From: Bryobacterales bacterium
GTDB lineage: Bacteria > Acidobacteriota > Terriglobia > Bryobacterales > Bryobacteraceae
Length of the DNA: 64,000 bases
NCBI GenBank assembly: GCA_020854055.1
Contig: JADZGD010000039.1
Span: forward strand, 1 to 64,000
Reading direction: 5' to 3'
The notes beneath the pieces are model-generated. The model did no database searches, was not told where the DNA came from, and worked only from the letters and a program-made list of their open reading frames with translations. The position numbers and the translations under genes are program-made. Shown here one piece after another: positions 8,345 to 16,691 of this stretch. Positions within the stretch are counted from its first letter, which is position 1, and each line of letters opens with the position of its first letter.

Positions 8345-8979
8345 GTTCGCCGATTCGCATCATTACGATCGCCCGGGAGTTCGGCAGCGGAGGCGCGATC
8401 ATTGGCGGTATCCTCGCGTCGCGGCTCGGTTGGGCGCTGGTTGACCACACCTTCATCGACCAGGTGGCGGCCCAGCTCAAGCTGGAGCCGGAACTGGTGG
8501 AGCGCTGGGACGAGCGCGTGGATACCTGGTTTTACCGTACCGTGCGCGCCCTCTGGCTGGGTGGCTACGAGGGATCGGCGACGGCATCAGGGGGCGAAGG
8601 CGTGCTCGATGCCGGGCGGATGGCACGACTGGCGGCGAGCACCATCGGGCAGGCGGCCGGCATCGGAAACTGCGTCATCGTCGGACGGGGCGGCCAGTGT
8701 CTGCTGCGGCATCGCGATGACACGTTCCACGTGTTCATATACGGGCCGTGGCGCGAGAAGATTGTGCGTGTCCGCGAGCGCTTCGGCGTTGACGCGAACG
8801 CCGCCGCCGAATTGATGCGCGAAAGGGACCACCAGCGGGTCGCCTACGTCCACAGTCACTTTCAACAGGACTGGTGCAACCGGCGGCTCTACCAGATGCT
8901 GCTCGACTCGGGCGTCGGCGTGGAGCGCGCCGCCAGCGCCATCCTGGTGGCGGCGGGACTGCAAGGGACCACCACCTGA
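8341..8979 (+). CDS. Cytidylate-kinase-like protein inside the efflux operon
   Basis: P-loop kinase of the cytidylate kinase-like family, 212 residues. The N-terminus IITIAREFGSGGAIIGGILA is the modified P-loop typical of this family, followed by GWALVDHTFIDQVA. NCVIVGRGGQCLL and an Arg-rich lid region (REKIVRVRERFGVDANAAAELMRERD) come next. It starts in a four-base ATGA overlap with the adaptor gene and ends in a one-base TGATG overlap with the pump gene, so it is an integral member of the operon. The family is often unassigned biochemically; substrate and role in export are unknown. Confidence 0.85.
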   Translation: MSSPIRIITIAREFGSGGAIIGGILASRLGWALVDHTFIDQVAAQLKLEPELVERWDERVDTWFYRTVRALWLGGYEGSATASGGEGVLDAGRMARLAASTIGQAAGIGNCVIVGRGGQCLLRHRDDTFHVFIYGPWREKIVRVRERFGVDANAAAELMRERDHQRVAYVHSHFQQDWCNRRLYQMLLDSGVGVERAASAILVAAGLQGTTT

Positions 8980-10544
8980 TGCCTGCGTCATCAACCGGCC
9001 AACCGCCGCAGGTGAACCCTTGGCTGGTGGCCATCGCGGTCATGTTCGGCACCTTCATGGAGGTGCTGGACACCACGGTGGTCAACGTGTCGCTTCCGCA
9101 CATCGCCGGAAGCCTGTCATCCACCATCGACGAAGCAACCTGGGCGCTGACCTCCTACCTGGTGGCCAACGCCATTATTCTTCCATTGACCGGTTGGCTG
9201 GCTGCCTACTTCGGGCGCAAACGGTTGCTGATGTTCGCGGTGAGCGGCTTCACGATCTCGTCTGTGTTGTGCGGACTGGCGCCGAATCTGGCGGTGCTGA
9301 TCCTGTTCCGGCTGGTGCAGGGGGCCACCGGCGGCGTGCTGCAACCCATCTCGCAGGCGGTGATGCTGGAGGCCTTCAAACCCGAGGATCGCGGCAAGGC
9401 GATGGGCTTCTGGGGGTTGGGAATCGTGGTGGCGCCCATGTTGGGCCCGGTGATTGGCGGCTGGCTGACGGACAACTACAGTTGGCGCTGGGTGTTCTAC
9501 ATCAATCTGCCGGTGGGCATCCTGTCGGTGATCATGGCGCATTTGTTTATCTTCGATCCGTCGTATTTGAAGCGGGAAAACCGGGGTATTGATTACTGGG
9601 GCATCGGGATGCTGGCGGTGGGCATGGGAGCGCTGCAGTTTATGCTCGACAAAGGGCAGCAGGATGACTGGTTCGGTTCGCGCCTGATCACCTGGCTGGC
9701 CGTAGCCGCCGGTGTGGGCCTTGTCTCCTTCGTGATCCGGGAACTGGTGAGCCGGAGTCCGGTGGTGGACTTGAGGGCGCTGAAGGAGCGGACGTTCGCC
9801 TCCGGTGTCACGCTGATGACCGCCGTCGGGTTCGTTTTGTACGGAAGCCTGGTGTTGCTGCCCGAGTTTCTCCAGGTGTTACTGGGCTACCCGGCGCTGC
9901 AGGCGGGGGTCGCCATGGCCCCGCGGGGATTGGGATCGTTCATCGGCATGCCCGTCGTGGGGATGATCCTGTCCAAGGTGGACGCCCGCAAGATGCTGGC
10001 CATCGGCGTCGCCGGAACCGCGTTCACCCTCTATCAGTTGTCTCAGTTGAATTTGCAGTGCGGCTACTGGGATATCTTCTGGCCGCAGTTCATTCAGGGG
10101 CTGGCGCTTTCGATGCTGTTTGTGCCGCTGACCACGGTGACCATGGCGCCGATCTCGAGGGAGAAGATGGGTAACGCCACCAGCATCTTCAACCTGATGC
10201 GGAACCTGGGCGGCAGCATGGGGATTGCCGCCGCCACCACCATGGTGGCGCGCCGGGAACAGATGCACCTCAATCAGTTGGGTGAGCACGTCACTGTGTA
10301 CGACAACGCCACCCGCCAGTTCCTGAACCAGATGCAGCACGCCCTGGAAGCCCACGGCTCCGATGCCGTGTCGGCAGTTCATAAGGCCCAGGGCGCGCTG
10401 TTCGGTATGTTGGACCAGCAGGCCACGCTGCTGGCCTATCTGGACGTTTTCTTTATCATGGCGATCATCTTCCTGTGTGTGCTGCCGCTGTTACTGCTCA
10501 TGCGCCGGGCGGCCAAGGGCTCCGGACCGGTGGCCGCTCACTGA
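8979..10544 (+). CDS. DHA2-family MFS drug efflux pump (EmrB/QacA type)
   Basis: Inner-membrane proton-driven exporter with about 14 predicted helices over 521 residues. The family signatures LDTTVVNVSLPHIAGSL (helix 1) and WALTSYLVANAIILPLTGWL are present. GRKRLLMFAVSGF and the helix-5 motif GPVIGGWLTDNYSWRWVFYIN follow. An ATG at 8979-8981 overlaps the kinase stop by one base. Longer readings would run back through the kinase gene and lack domain support. With the channel and adaptor genes upstream it completes an Emr-type tripartite pump. Confidence 0.92.
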   Translation: MPASSTGQPPQVNPWLVAIAVMFGTFMEVLDTTVVNVSLPHIAGSLSSTIDEATWALTSYLVANAIILPLTGWLAAYFGRKRLLMFAVSGFTISSVLCGLAPNLAVLILFRLVQGATGGVLQPISQAVMLEAFKPEDRGKAMGFWGLGIVVAPMLGPVIGGWLTDNYSWRWVFYINLPVGILSVIMAHLFIFDPSYLKRENRGIDYWGIGMLAVGMGALQFMLDKGQQDDWFGSRLITWLAVAAGVGLVSFVIRELVSRSPVVDLRALKERTFASGVTLMTAVGFVLYGSLVLLPEFLQVLLGYPALQAGVAMAPRGLGSFIGMPVVGMILSKVDARKMLAIGVAGTAFTLYQLSQLNLQCGYWDIFWPQFIQGLALSMLFVPLTTVTMAPISREKMGNATSIFNLMRNLGGSMGIAAATTMVARREQMHLNQLGEHVTVYDNATRQFLNQMQHALEAHGSDAVSAVHKAQGALFGMLDQQATLLAYLDVFFIMAIIFLCVLPLLLLMRRAAKGSGPVAAH

Positions 10545-10588
10545 ACCTGGAACGGACTGCGCCAGGGGAGCTACTCTGGAAGGTGCGT

Positions 10589-11428
10589 ATGAGACGATCC
10601 ATTCTGGCACTGATCGGCTTGGCAGCGTTCTCGTGTTGCAGTCATGCAGCCAGCCTGCGAATCATGACCTTCAACGTTCGCTATCCCTCCAAGAACGACG
10701 GAGCCAACCTATGGGAAGCGCGGCGCGACATATTGGTCCGGACTATCCGCATGAACGATCCGGACATTGTGGGCACCCAGGAACTTTTCTACGAACAGGG
10801 CCAGTATATCGCCGGGAAACTGCCCGCATTCACCTGGTTCGGCATCAGCCGCAGGGGCAATCACGAAGATGAACACATGGGCGTGTTCTATCGCAAAGAC
10901 CGGCTCGAGTTGCTCGACTCCGGCAATTTCTGGCTTTCGGAGACGCCCGAAGTACCGGGCAGCATGTCCTGGGACGTCTCGCTCCCTCGCATGGTGACCT
11001 GGGGAACGTTCCGGCACCGGGCGAGCGGCAGGACGTTTCACTACTTCGATACCCACTTTCCCCATCGCCGCGAGGACAGCGCTGCGCGAGTCCAGTGCGC
11101 CGAAGTAATCCTCAATCGAATCAAAAAGCTGCCGCCGGCGGAAGATGTCATTTTGACGGGCGATTTCAACTCCCGCACCGGCTCGGAGCCCTATTCTATT
11201 TTGACCCGGATGCTGAATGACGCTCACAGAGTCGCGCCGGAAGGGAAGGGCCCGGAAGGCACGTTCCACGCTTTTCGGGGCACGCCGTTTCCCGGGAGGA
11301 TCGATTGGATTCTCTATCGCGGGAACCTGAAGCCGGTGTCGGTGGACACGATCACCTACAACGAAAACGGCCGCTACCCGTCGGATCACTTTCCCGTCGT
11401 CGCCGTTTTCGATTGGATCGCCAGGTAG
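10589..11428 (+). CDS. Secreted endonuclease/exonuclease/phosphatase family protein
   Basis: Metal-dependent phosphodiesterase or phosphatase fold, 279 residues. The start ATG at 10589 has a good GGAAGG ribosome site and yields a signal peptide (MRRSILALIGLAAFSCCSHA). Active-site motifs are IMTFNVRY, the metal-binding GTQELF, THFPHR, LTGDFNSRTGSEPY and the terminal SDHFPVVA. This subtype resembles secreted proteins near sugar and phosphodiester metabolism rather than DNA repair enzymes. It lies 44 bp after the efflux operon and could be co-transcribed. Substrate is unknown. Confidence 0.85.
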   Translation: MRRSILALIGLAAFSCCSHAASLRIMTFNVRYPSKNDGANLWEARRDILVRTIRMNDPDIVGTQELFYEQGQYIAGKLPAFTWFGISRRGNHEDEHMGVFYRKDRLELLDSGNFWLSETPEVPGSMSWDVSLPRMVTWGTFRHRASGRTFHYFDTHFPHRREDSAARVQCAEVILNRIKKLPPAEDVILTGDFNSRTGSEPYSILTRMLNDAHRVAPEGKGPEGTFHAFRGTPFPGRIDWILYRGNLKPVSVDTITYNENGRYPSDHFPVVAVFDWIAR

Positions 11429-11445
11429 CCGCCGCGGTTTCGCCC

Positions 11446-13164
11446 CTACTTGAACTCAAGCTGGTAAGGCATCACTTTCATCAGTCCGCCCTCGGTCCAA
11501 AGGGAAAGGTCGAACTTCTTCCACAGAGCCTCCACACGCGGGTCGACGGAACTCTGCATCGAACCAGCCAGCAGCCGGTCAATCAACGATTGGCGCGCCG
11601 GATAAACGGCCAGCCGGACGCGCTCGGAGGCAGGAATACCGGCTTTCTTTTTCAACACCTCCACGGCGCGGTCAAGCCCGCCCACCTCGTCTACCAGGCC
11701 GTTGGCGCGGGCCTGGGAACCGAGCCAGACACGCCCTTGCGCCAGCGGTTCAATCTGCCCGGCTGTCTTGTTCCGGGACGCGGCTACGAATCCGACAAAG
11801 TTCGCATAGACCTCTTCCATGCTCTCCCGCAATTTATTGCGCTCAGCCTCGGTCAACGGCTGATACTCGGAATCGATGGTGGCGAAGCGGCCGCGGGTGA
11901 ACAGTTGTTTGGTAACGCCGATCTTGTCGTAAAGCCCGCGAAGGTTCGGTCTCGCGAATATAACGCCAATCGAGCCGGTGAGCGTATTGGGATAGCTGAT
12001 AATGGTGTCTCCGCTCGAGGCGATGTAATAGCCTCCGGAGGCGGCCAGATCGGACATGGAGATCACCAGCGGCTTCCTTTTGGCCAGCAGTTTAACTTCG
12101 TGTAGGATATCGTCCGATGCGATAGCGTCTCCGCCGGGTGAATTGATTCGAAGAATTACGCCCTTCAACGAGTTATCGTCGCGTACCTGGCGGATGGTCT
12201 TGATGAAACCGGTGGCGGTGAGAGCCTGGTCGTCGGCGAAACTGGAGGCGCCGCCCCGCAGGATGGTCCCTTCCCCCACCAGCAGAGCGATGGTCCGCTT
12301 GGCTTTGAGCCCGATCGACGACGCGGGCACCCGCGAGTAATCGGCTACGTTGATCTTTCGCAGCTTGTCGCCGGCCTTCTTTTTCAACTCGGCGAAGGAT
12401 TCATCTTCGTAGAGCAGCCCATCCACCAGGCCGGCTGCTCTGGCCTGGCGAGCGGTGAACGGACCCTGGTCAATCACCGCGCGAATATCGGCCGAAGTGC
12501 GCTTGCGGCCGGCGGCAATACCCTCCAGCAGTTGTCCGTAGATGCCGTCGAGCAGGTCATTCAAAACCGTCACAGTCTCGGGCGAAGCATCGGTCCGGGT
12601 GAACATATCACCGGCATCCTTATACTTACCGATGTGCTCCACCTCCATGCGGATACCCAGCTTGTCGAGCGTCTTGCGGATGTAGGTCACCTCCGCCCGC
12701 AAGCCCTTCAGATCGAGCATGTCGCTCGGGGCGAGATAGATCTTCTCGGCCGCCGATGCCAGATAGTACTCCCGCCCGCCCGGATTCACCAGAAACGCGA
12801 TCACCGGCTTGCCGGACTTGCGGAACTCGACCAGGTCGGAGCGCATCTCGTCGAGCTTGGCCCAGCCGGCAGTGATAGCGTGGGGCGAAATGATGACCGC
12901 CTTGATGCGCGAATCGGCGGCGGCATTGTGAAGAGCGCTCCACAGATCGGACACGGTGACGGTGCGCTCGGCTGAGCCGAAGGGGAACGGCAGTTCCAAA
13001 CCGGCACGTTCCGGTATCTCGCCTTCCAGGTTGATCACCAGCGCGGCCGCGGAGGGAATGTCCGGAGCGCGCTCGCCGAGTTTCACCGCGGCGAACAACA
13101 GGATCAGGCCGGCCATGCCCGCCAGCAGAACGCCGCACAGCACCCCGATCAGAAACTTCTTCAT
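11446..13164 (-). CDS. sppA: Signal peptide peptidase SppA, long (67K) type
   Basis: Membrane-bound serine protease that degrades cleaved signal peptides. The 572 residues have one N-terminal membrane helix and two tandem ClpP-like halves, as in the E. coli 67K form. The catalytic lysine is in HIGKYKDAGDMF (about K182) in the first half. The serine is in SDLAASGGYYIA (about S376) in the second half. The Asp/Gly-rich INSPGGDAIASDDI segment is also conserved. It starts one base after the stop of the upstream TIM-barrel gene and ends tail-to-tail with the phosphatase-fold gene. Confidence 0.94.
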   Translation of the reverse strand: MKKFLIGVLCGVLLAGMAGLILLFAAVKLGERAPDIPSAAALVINLEGEIPERAGLELPFPFGSAERTVTVSDLWSALHNAAADSRIKAVIISPHAITAGWAKLDEMRSDLVEFRKSGKPVIAFLVNPGGREYYLASAAEKIYLAPSDMLDLKGLRAEVTYIRKTLDKLGIRMEVEHIGKYKDAGDMFTRTDASPETVTVLNDLLDGIYGQLLEGIAAGRKRTSADIRAVIDQGPFTARQARAAGLVDGLLYEDESFAELKKKAGDKLRKINVADYSRVPASSIGLKAKRTIALLVGEGTILRGGASSFADDQALTATGFIKTIRQVRDDNSLKGVILRINSPGGDAIASDDILHEVKLLAKRKPLVISMSDLAASGGYYIASSGDTIISYPNTLTGSIGVIFARPNLRGLYDKIGVTKQLFTRGRFATIDSEYQPLTEAERNKLRESMEEVYANFVGFVAASRNKTAGQIEPLAQGRVWLGSQARANGLVDEVGGLDRAVEVLKKKAGIPASERVRLAVYPARQSLIDRLLAGSMQSSVDPRVEALWKKFDLSLWTEGGLMKVMPYQLEFK

Positions 13165-13165
13165 A

Positions 13166-14038
13166 TCATGCTCCGCTGAGAATCAGGTCGAACCGGTGGC
13201 TGACATCACGCAGGTAGGCGGCATCTCCACCCCGTAGCTCCACCGTGGCGGTACCTTGGTAACCGGTGGCGGCCAAGGCCTGATAGATCGCCTTCCAGTC
13301 GAGACCTCCGTCCCGTAGATCGGTCCACTCGGTACGGCCGTCCTTGTACAGGAAATCCTTGATATGCAGCTCGGCGATCCGGTGATTCAGGGTATGAATC
13401 CACTGTTGCGGATAACCATAAAAAGCAACGTTGCCGACATCGAAATAGGCCTTCAGCCAGGGACTCTTGAACTCATCCACATAGTGGGCGAATTCGATCG
13501 GGCTGAGCAGGAATTTGTTCCACACCTCTTCGATGGCGATGACTACTTTCAACTGCTCGGCCAGCGGAAGAAGCCGGCGAATCTGCTCCTGCGAGCGCCG
13601 CCACGCCTGTTCGTAAGTGGTATCGGGACGCACCACCGCCGGCACCAGCAGCACGGTATCCGCGCCCCACAGCCTGGCATTGCGCAGGCTGGCTTCCATG
13701 CCCTTACGGCTCTCGGCAACATCGGCCGGATTCGGTGAGGAGAGCGGGTACTTCCAATGCGCCATGTTCATCACCGAATGGATGGGCACCTTGGCTGCCT
13801 GGGAAGCCCTCAGAATCTGCTCGGCCTCTTTTTCATCGGTAACGGTCTGGCACTCCATCGCCGCAAATCCGGTTTCGGCCGCCAGTTTGAAACGATCGGC
13901 ATAGCTCAGCTCCTTGGGCAGCATGGAGATGAGAACGGCTTTGCGGATGGGAAGCCGGGCCGCGGCGGCAGCACTAGAGCCGGTCGCCAAAGATAACGCC
14001 GCGGCCGAGGATTCGAACAGGAAGTTTCGTCGGTTCAT
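13166..14038 (-). CDS. Secreted sugar phosphate isomerase/epimerase-like TIM barrel
   Basis: Xylose isomerase-like TIM-barrel protein of 290 residues. The N-terminus has a twin-arginine-like leader (MNRRNFLFESSAAALSLATG), so export is likely. Barrel strands include FAAMECQTV, the metal-binding IAIEEVWNKFLL, AYFDVGNVAFYG and ELHIKDFLYKDGR, which supply the usual Glu, Asp and His ligands. It precedes sppA by one base and probably shares its transcript. Members of this family are isomerases, epimerases or lyases on sugars and inositols; the substrate cannot be told. Confidence 0.82.
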   Translation of the reverse strand: MNRRNFLFESSAAALSLATGSSAAAAARLPIRKAVLISMLPKELSYADRFKLAAETGFAAMECQTVTDEKEAEQILRASQAAKVPIHSVMNMAHWKYPLSSPNPADVAESRKGMEASLRNARLWGADTVLLVPAVVRPDTTYEQAWRRSQEQIRRLLPLAEQLKVVIAIEEVWNKFLLSPIEFAHYVDEFKSPWLKAYFDVGNVAFYGYPQQWIHTLNHRIAELHIKDFLYKDGRTEWTDLRDGGLDWKAIYQALAATGYQGTATVELRGGDAAYLRDVSHRFDLILSGA

Positions 14039-14122
14039 TGGGCACCTGGTATGACCCGGCAGACTCGGACGGCTGCCGCCGAACCACAGGTTGATTCTAC
14101 CTGACCGGAAGGGGGAGACAAG

Positions 14123-14164
14123 GAGAAAAAGAGCGGCGCCGGAGAATCGCCTTCCCGGCGCCGC
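14123..14164 (-). terminator. Intrinsic terminator after the response regulator gene
   Basis: Reading the minus strand downstream of the response-regulator stop, GCGGCGCCGG (14164-14155) pairs perfectly with CCGGCGCCGC (14142-14133) around a 12-base loop. TCTTTTTCTC follows directly. A ten-pair GC stem plus U-run is a textbook Rho-independent terminator. It ends the kinase/regulator transcript before the isomerase-sppA unit. Confidence 0.85.
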
Positions 14165-14173
14165 CCGGAAGAC

Positions 14174-14848
14174 TTAGCCGCCGACTACCAGGTTGGGAAT
14201 TTTGATGATCTTCTTTTGGATTGCATACTGCACCAACTGTGCCTTGTTGTGGATGTCCAGTTTGCGCATCAGGTTGAACTTATGAGCTTCCACCGTCTTC
14301 ACGCTGAGATTGAGATCGCAGGCAATCTCCTTTACCGAATTGCCCTCGGCCAGCATCTTAAGCACCTCACGCTCGCGCGTGGTGAGGGTGGCAAAGCGCG
14401 GCAGCCGGTTGGCGGACTTGATGCGGGAACGGAAGTCGTCCACCAGTTGGGCCAGCATGCGCGGACTAAGGTAACTGCCGCCGCGGCAGATGTCACGGAC
14501 GGCACTGACCAACTGTTGGGCCGGACTGTCTTTCAGGACGTAACCGCTGGCGCCCACCTCCATGCCCTCTACCAGGTAGTCTTCGTCGTCATACATGGTC
14601 AGAAAGAGCACTCTGGTTTCCGGGCGGTTCTTCTTGATCTGGCGCGTAGCCTCAAAGCTGCTAAGACCGGGCATGCCGATGTCCATCAGCACCACGTCCG
14701 GGCGGATCTCGCCCGCCACTTCCACTGCGTCTCCTCCGTTGGAGACCTCTCCGATGACTTCCATATCCGGCTCTGACGCCAGCAGCGTGCGGATCCCCTG
14801 GCGAAACAAGGTGTGGTCATCCGCCAACATGATTCGAATCTTGGCCAT
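14174..14848 (-). CDS. NarL/FixJ-type response regulator
   Basis: Two-component response regulator, 224 residues. The receiver domain has the acidic pair DD at 10-11, phospho-acceptor Asp56 in VVLMDIGMPG, a Thr in FLTMYDD and Lys in YVLKDSP. The C-terminal LuxR helix-turn-helix reads TTREREVLKMLAEGNSVKEIA then LSVKTVEAHKFNLMRKL. The gene follows the histidine kinase gene on the same strand after a 123-bp gap, which shows no obvious terminator, and ends at a strong terminator. Target genes cannot be read from here. Confidence 0.95.
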   Translation of the reverse strand: MAKIRIMLADDHTLFRQGIRTLLASEPDMEVIGEVSNGGDAVEVAGEIRPDVVLMDIGMPGLSSFEATRQIKKNRPETRVLFLTMYDDEDYLVEGMEVGASGYVLKDSPAQQLVSAVRDICRGGSYLSPRMLAQLVDDFRSRIKSANRLPRFATLTTREREVLKMLAEGNSVKEIACDLNLSVKTVEAHKFNLMRKLDIHNKAQLVQYAIQKKIIKIPNLVVGG

Positions 14849-14971
14849 ATCGTTTGCCTGCTACGAACTGATGCTTGTCTGTTCCGGCGCCGGCAACTCG
14901 ATGAGCCGGACCGGTTATCTCCCGGTTGACAGGCGGGCGCGCACCCGCACTGTATGGTCTTGTGTTCTGCT

Positions 14972-16630
14972 TCAGACTGCGCGATCACCGTGCGTAGGCA
15001 CGGGCAGTTCAATGAGAACGGTGGTCCCCGACTTGCTGCGCCGGTCTGGGGCAGCAGGGGTGCTTTTTACGTCAAATCGGCCACCGAGCAGCGCGACACG
15101 CTCCCGCATCCCGGCCAAGCCAAACGATTCGCGTTTGGTGTAAGCTTCGGCAACCGTGAAACCGACGCCGTTATCTTCGACGCTTAGCTTCAAGACTCCA
15201 TCGGCGGAATTCACTGAAATATTTACGTTGGTCGCCGCTGAATGCTTGGCAATGTTGTTACAGCACTCCTGCACCAGCCGGTAAACGATCATCGCCATTC
15301 GCCTGGGAAGCGAATCCAGACGGCCAACCTGAAGCCGCACGCGGCACCCGTAGGCCTCACGAAAACGGCTCACTAATTGACGCAGTGCCGGAGCAAGCCC
15401 AAGTTGTTCCAGAACCGCCGGACTGAGCGCTGCAATCAGGCGGCGTATTTCGAGAATGGTGCGCTCGGTCAACTCCCGCGTCTCCCTCACGCGCTCCCGC
15501 CACTCATCGCGGTCCGGGTTCCTGCCTTGCTCCAGCATTTCCAGTTGCAACCGGATGCACAGCAGTGACTGGCCGGCTTCGTCGTGCAACTCCCGGCTGA
15601 TGCGCCGCCGCTCCACTTCTTCCACGTGCAGCATGTGCTCGGCCAGTTCGCGAACCTGCTCCTCCCGCGCGGCCAGGTCTTCGAGCAGCTTTGCCTTCTC
15701 GGCCGCCGCCATGCAACGCTCTCCGGCAGCGCGCAGCAGTTCCTGTTCCCGCGGCAACCACTCATAGGGCTTGGCAAAGGCGAACTGCATGACACCGGCC
15801 AGCCGTTCGCCGGAAAATAGCGGCACGGTCCAAAAAGACCGGTATCGTCCGTGCCAGGCTGCGTCGAGCAGAATCTTTTCCGAGCGGCTGCCCGCCGCGA
15901 TGTGGCCCGCCCTCGCGATGTTCGGCCTGCGTACCAGGTGGCTGGACACGGCGGGCATCAACAGGGGATCTTCTTTTTTCTTTCTGCCGCCGGCTTTCTT
16001 TGGACGCACACTCGAGCGCAGCACCCAGTTGTCAGTGTGCTCATCGAACATGTATAGGTTCGATGCATCGGCATGACAATAGGTGGTGAGAGTGGAGAGA
16101 AAGCGGTTCAGCAGCTCTTCGAGACTGCGCGCCTCCAGTTCGATGCGGAACAGTTCAAAAAAGGCCGACGTCTCCGCCTCTCGCACCTGATAGAACGCTT
16201 TGTTGAGGCTGAGTAGAATGCAGAAGTTGAGTTGATCACGCACCCAGCGGAAGTTGGACTCTTCCTCTGCCGACCGGTTGTGAACGATCTGGCGGAGAAG
16301 GCTGTCATATTCCTCGAGAGCCTTGACGATCACCGCCGGCACCACGTTCAGCTTGGCCAACCGGCGTCCGTTGTACTCCACCTGCTCGAGAAAGTCGGGT
16401 AGACCGTGGCCGCTGCCGATCATCCGCGCAGCCGCGCCCGCGGTGATGGCCCGAAGTGCCAGGCGCTGCTTGCGGTCGAGTTTCAGCCCCCGCAGTGGAG
16501 CCATGAAACGGCGGTCAAGCATCGTCGACTTGGGCGCCAGCAACTGCGCCAGGCAGTGAAGCTGGGTTCGCAGTTGATCACTCAGTACGTCGGCCGCATC
16601 GGCTAGTGCAAGTCCCTTACCGTGTTCCAC
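14972..16630 (-). CDS. NarX/DesK-type histidine kinase with GAF domain
   Basis: Cytoplasmic-looking sensor kinase, 552 residues with no clear membrane helix. An all-helical N-terminal region (about 1-150) contains FLEQVEYNGRRLAKLNVVP and is not a domain I can name. A GAF-like domain follows (about 160-310). The HisKA_3 dimerisation helix has phospho-His349 in RRISRELHDEAGQSL. The ATPase domain shows QECCNNIAKHS (N box), EDNGVGF (G1) and FGLAGMRERV (G2). It pairs with the NarL-type regulator encoded downstream. The absence of membrane segments suggests an intracellular or gas-type signal. Confidence 0.9.
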   Translation of the reverse strand: MEHGKGLALADAADVLSDQLRTQLHCLAQLLAPKSTMLDRRFMAPLRGLKLDRKQRLALRAITAGAAARMIGSGHGLPDFLEQVEYNGRRLAKLNVVPAVIVKALEEYDSLLRQIVHNRSAEEESNFRWVRDQLNFCILLSLNKAFYQVREAETSAFFELFRIELEARSLEELLNRFLSTLTTYCHADASNLYMFDEHTDNWVLRSSVRPKKAGGRKKKEDPLLMPAVSSHLVRRPNIARAGHIAAGSRSEKILLDAAWHGRYRSFWTVPLFSGERLAGVMQFAFAKPYEWLPREQELLRAAGERCMAAAEKAKLLEDLAAREEQVRELAEHMLHVEEVERRRISRELHDEAGQSLLCIRLQLEMLEQGRNPDRDEWRERVRETRELTERTILEIRRLIAALSPAVLEQLGLAPALRQLVSRFREAYGCRVRLQVGRLDSLPRRMAMIVYRLVQECCNNIAKHSAATNVNISVNSADGVLKLSVEDNGVGFTVAEAYTKRESFGLAGMRERVALLGGRFDVKSTPAAPDRRSKSGTTVLIELPVPTHGDRAV

Positions 16631-16691
16631 TCACACTGCATATCGGGGGTTTCACCGAGAAACTTTAAGCACAACCAGCCGGAGCGCGGAG

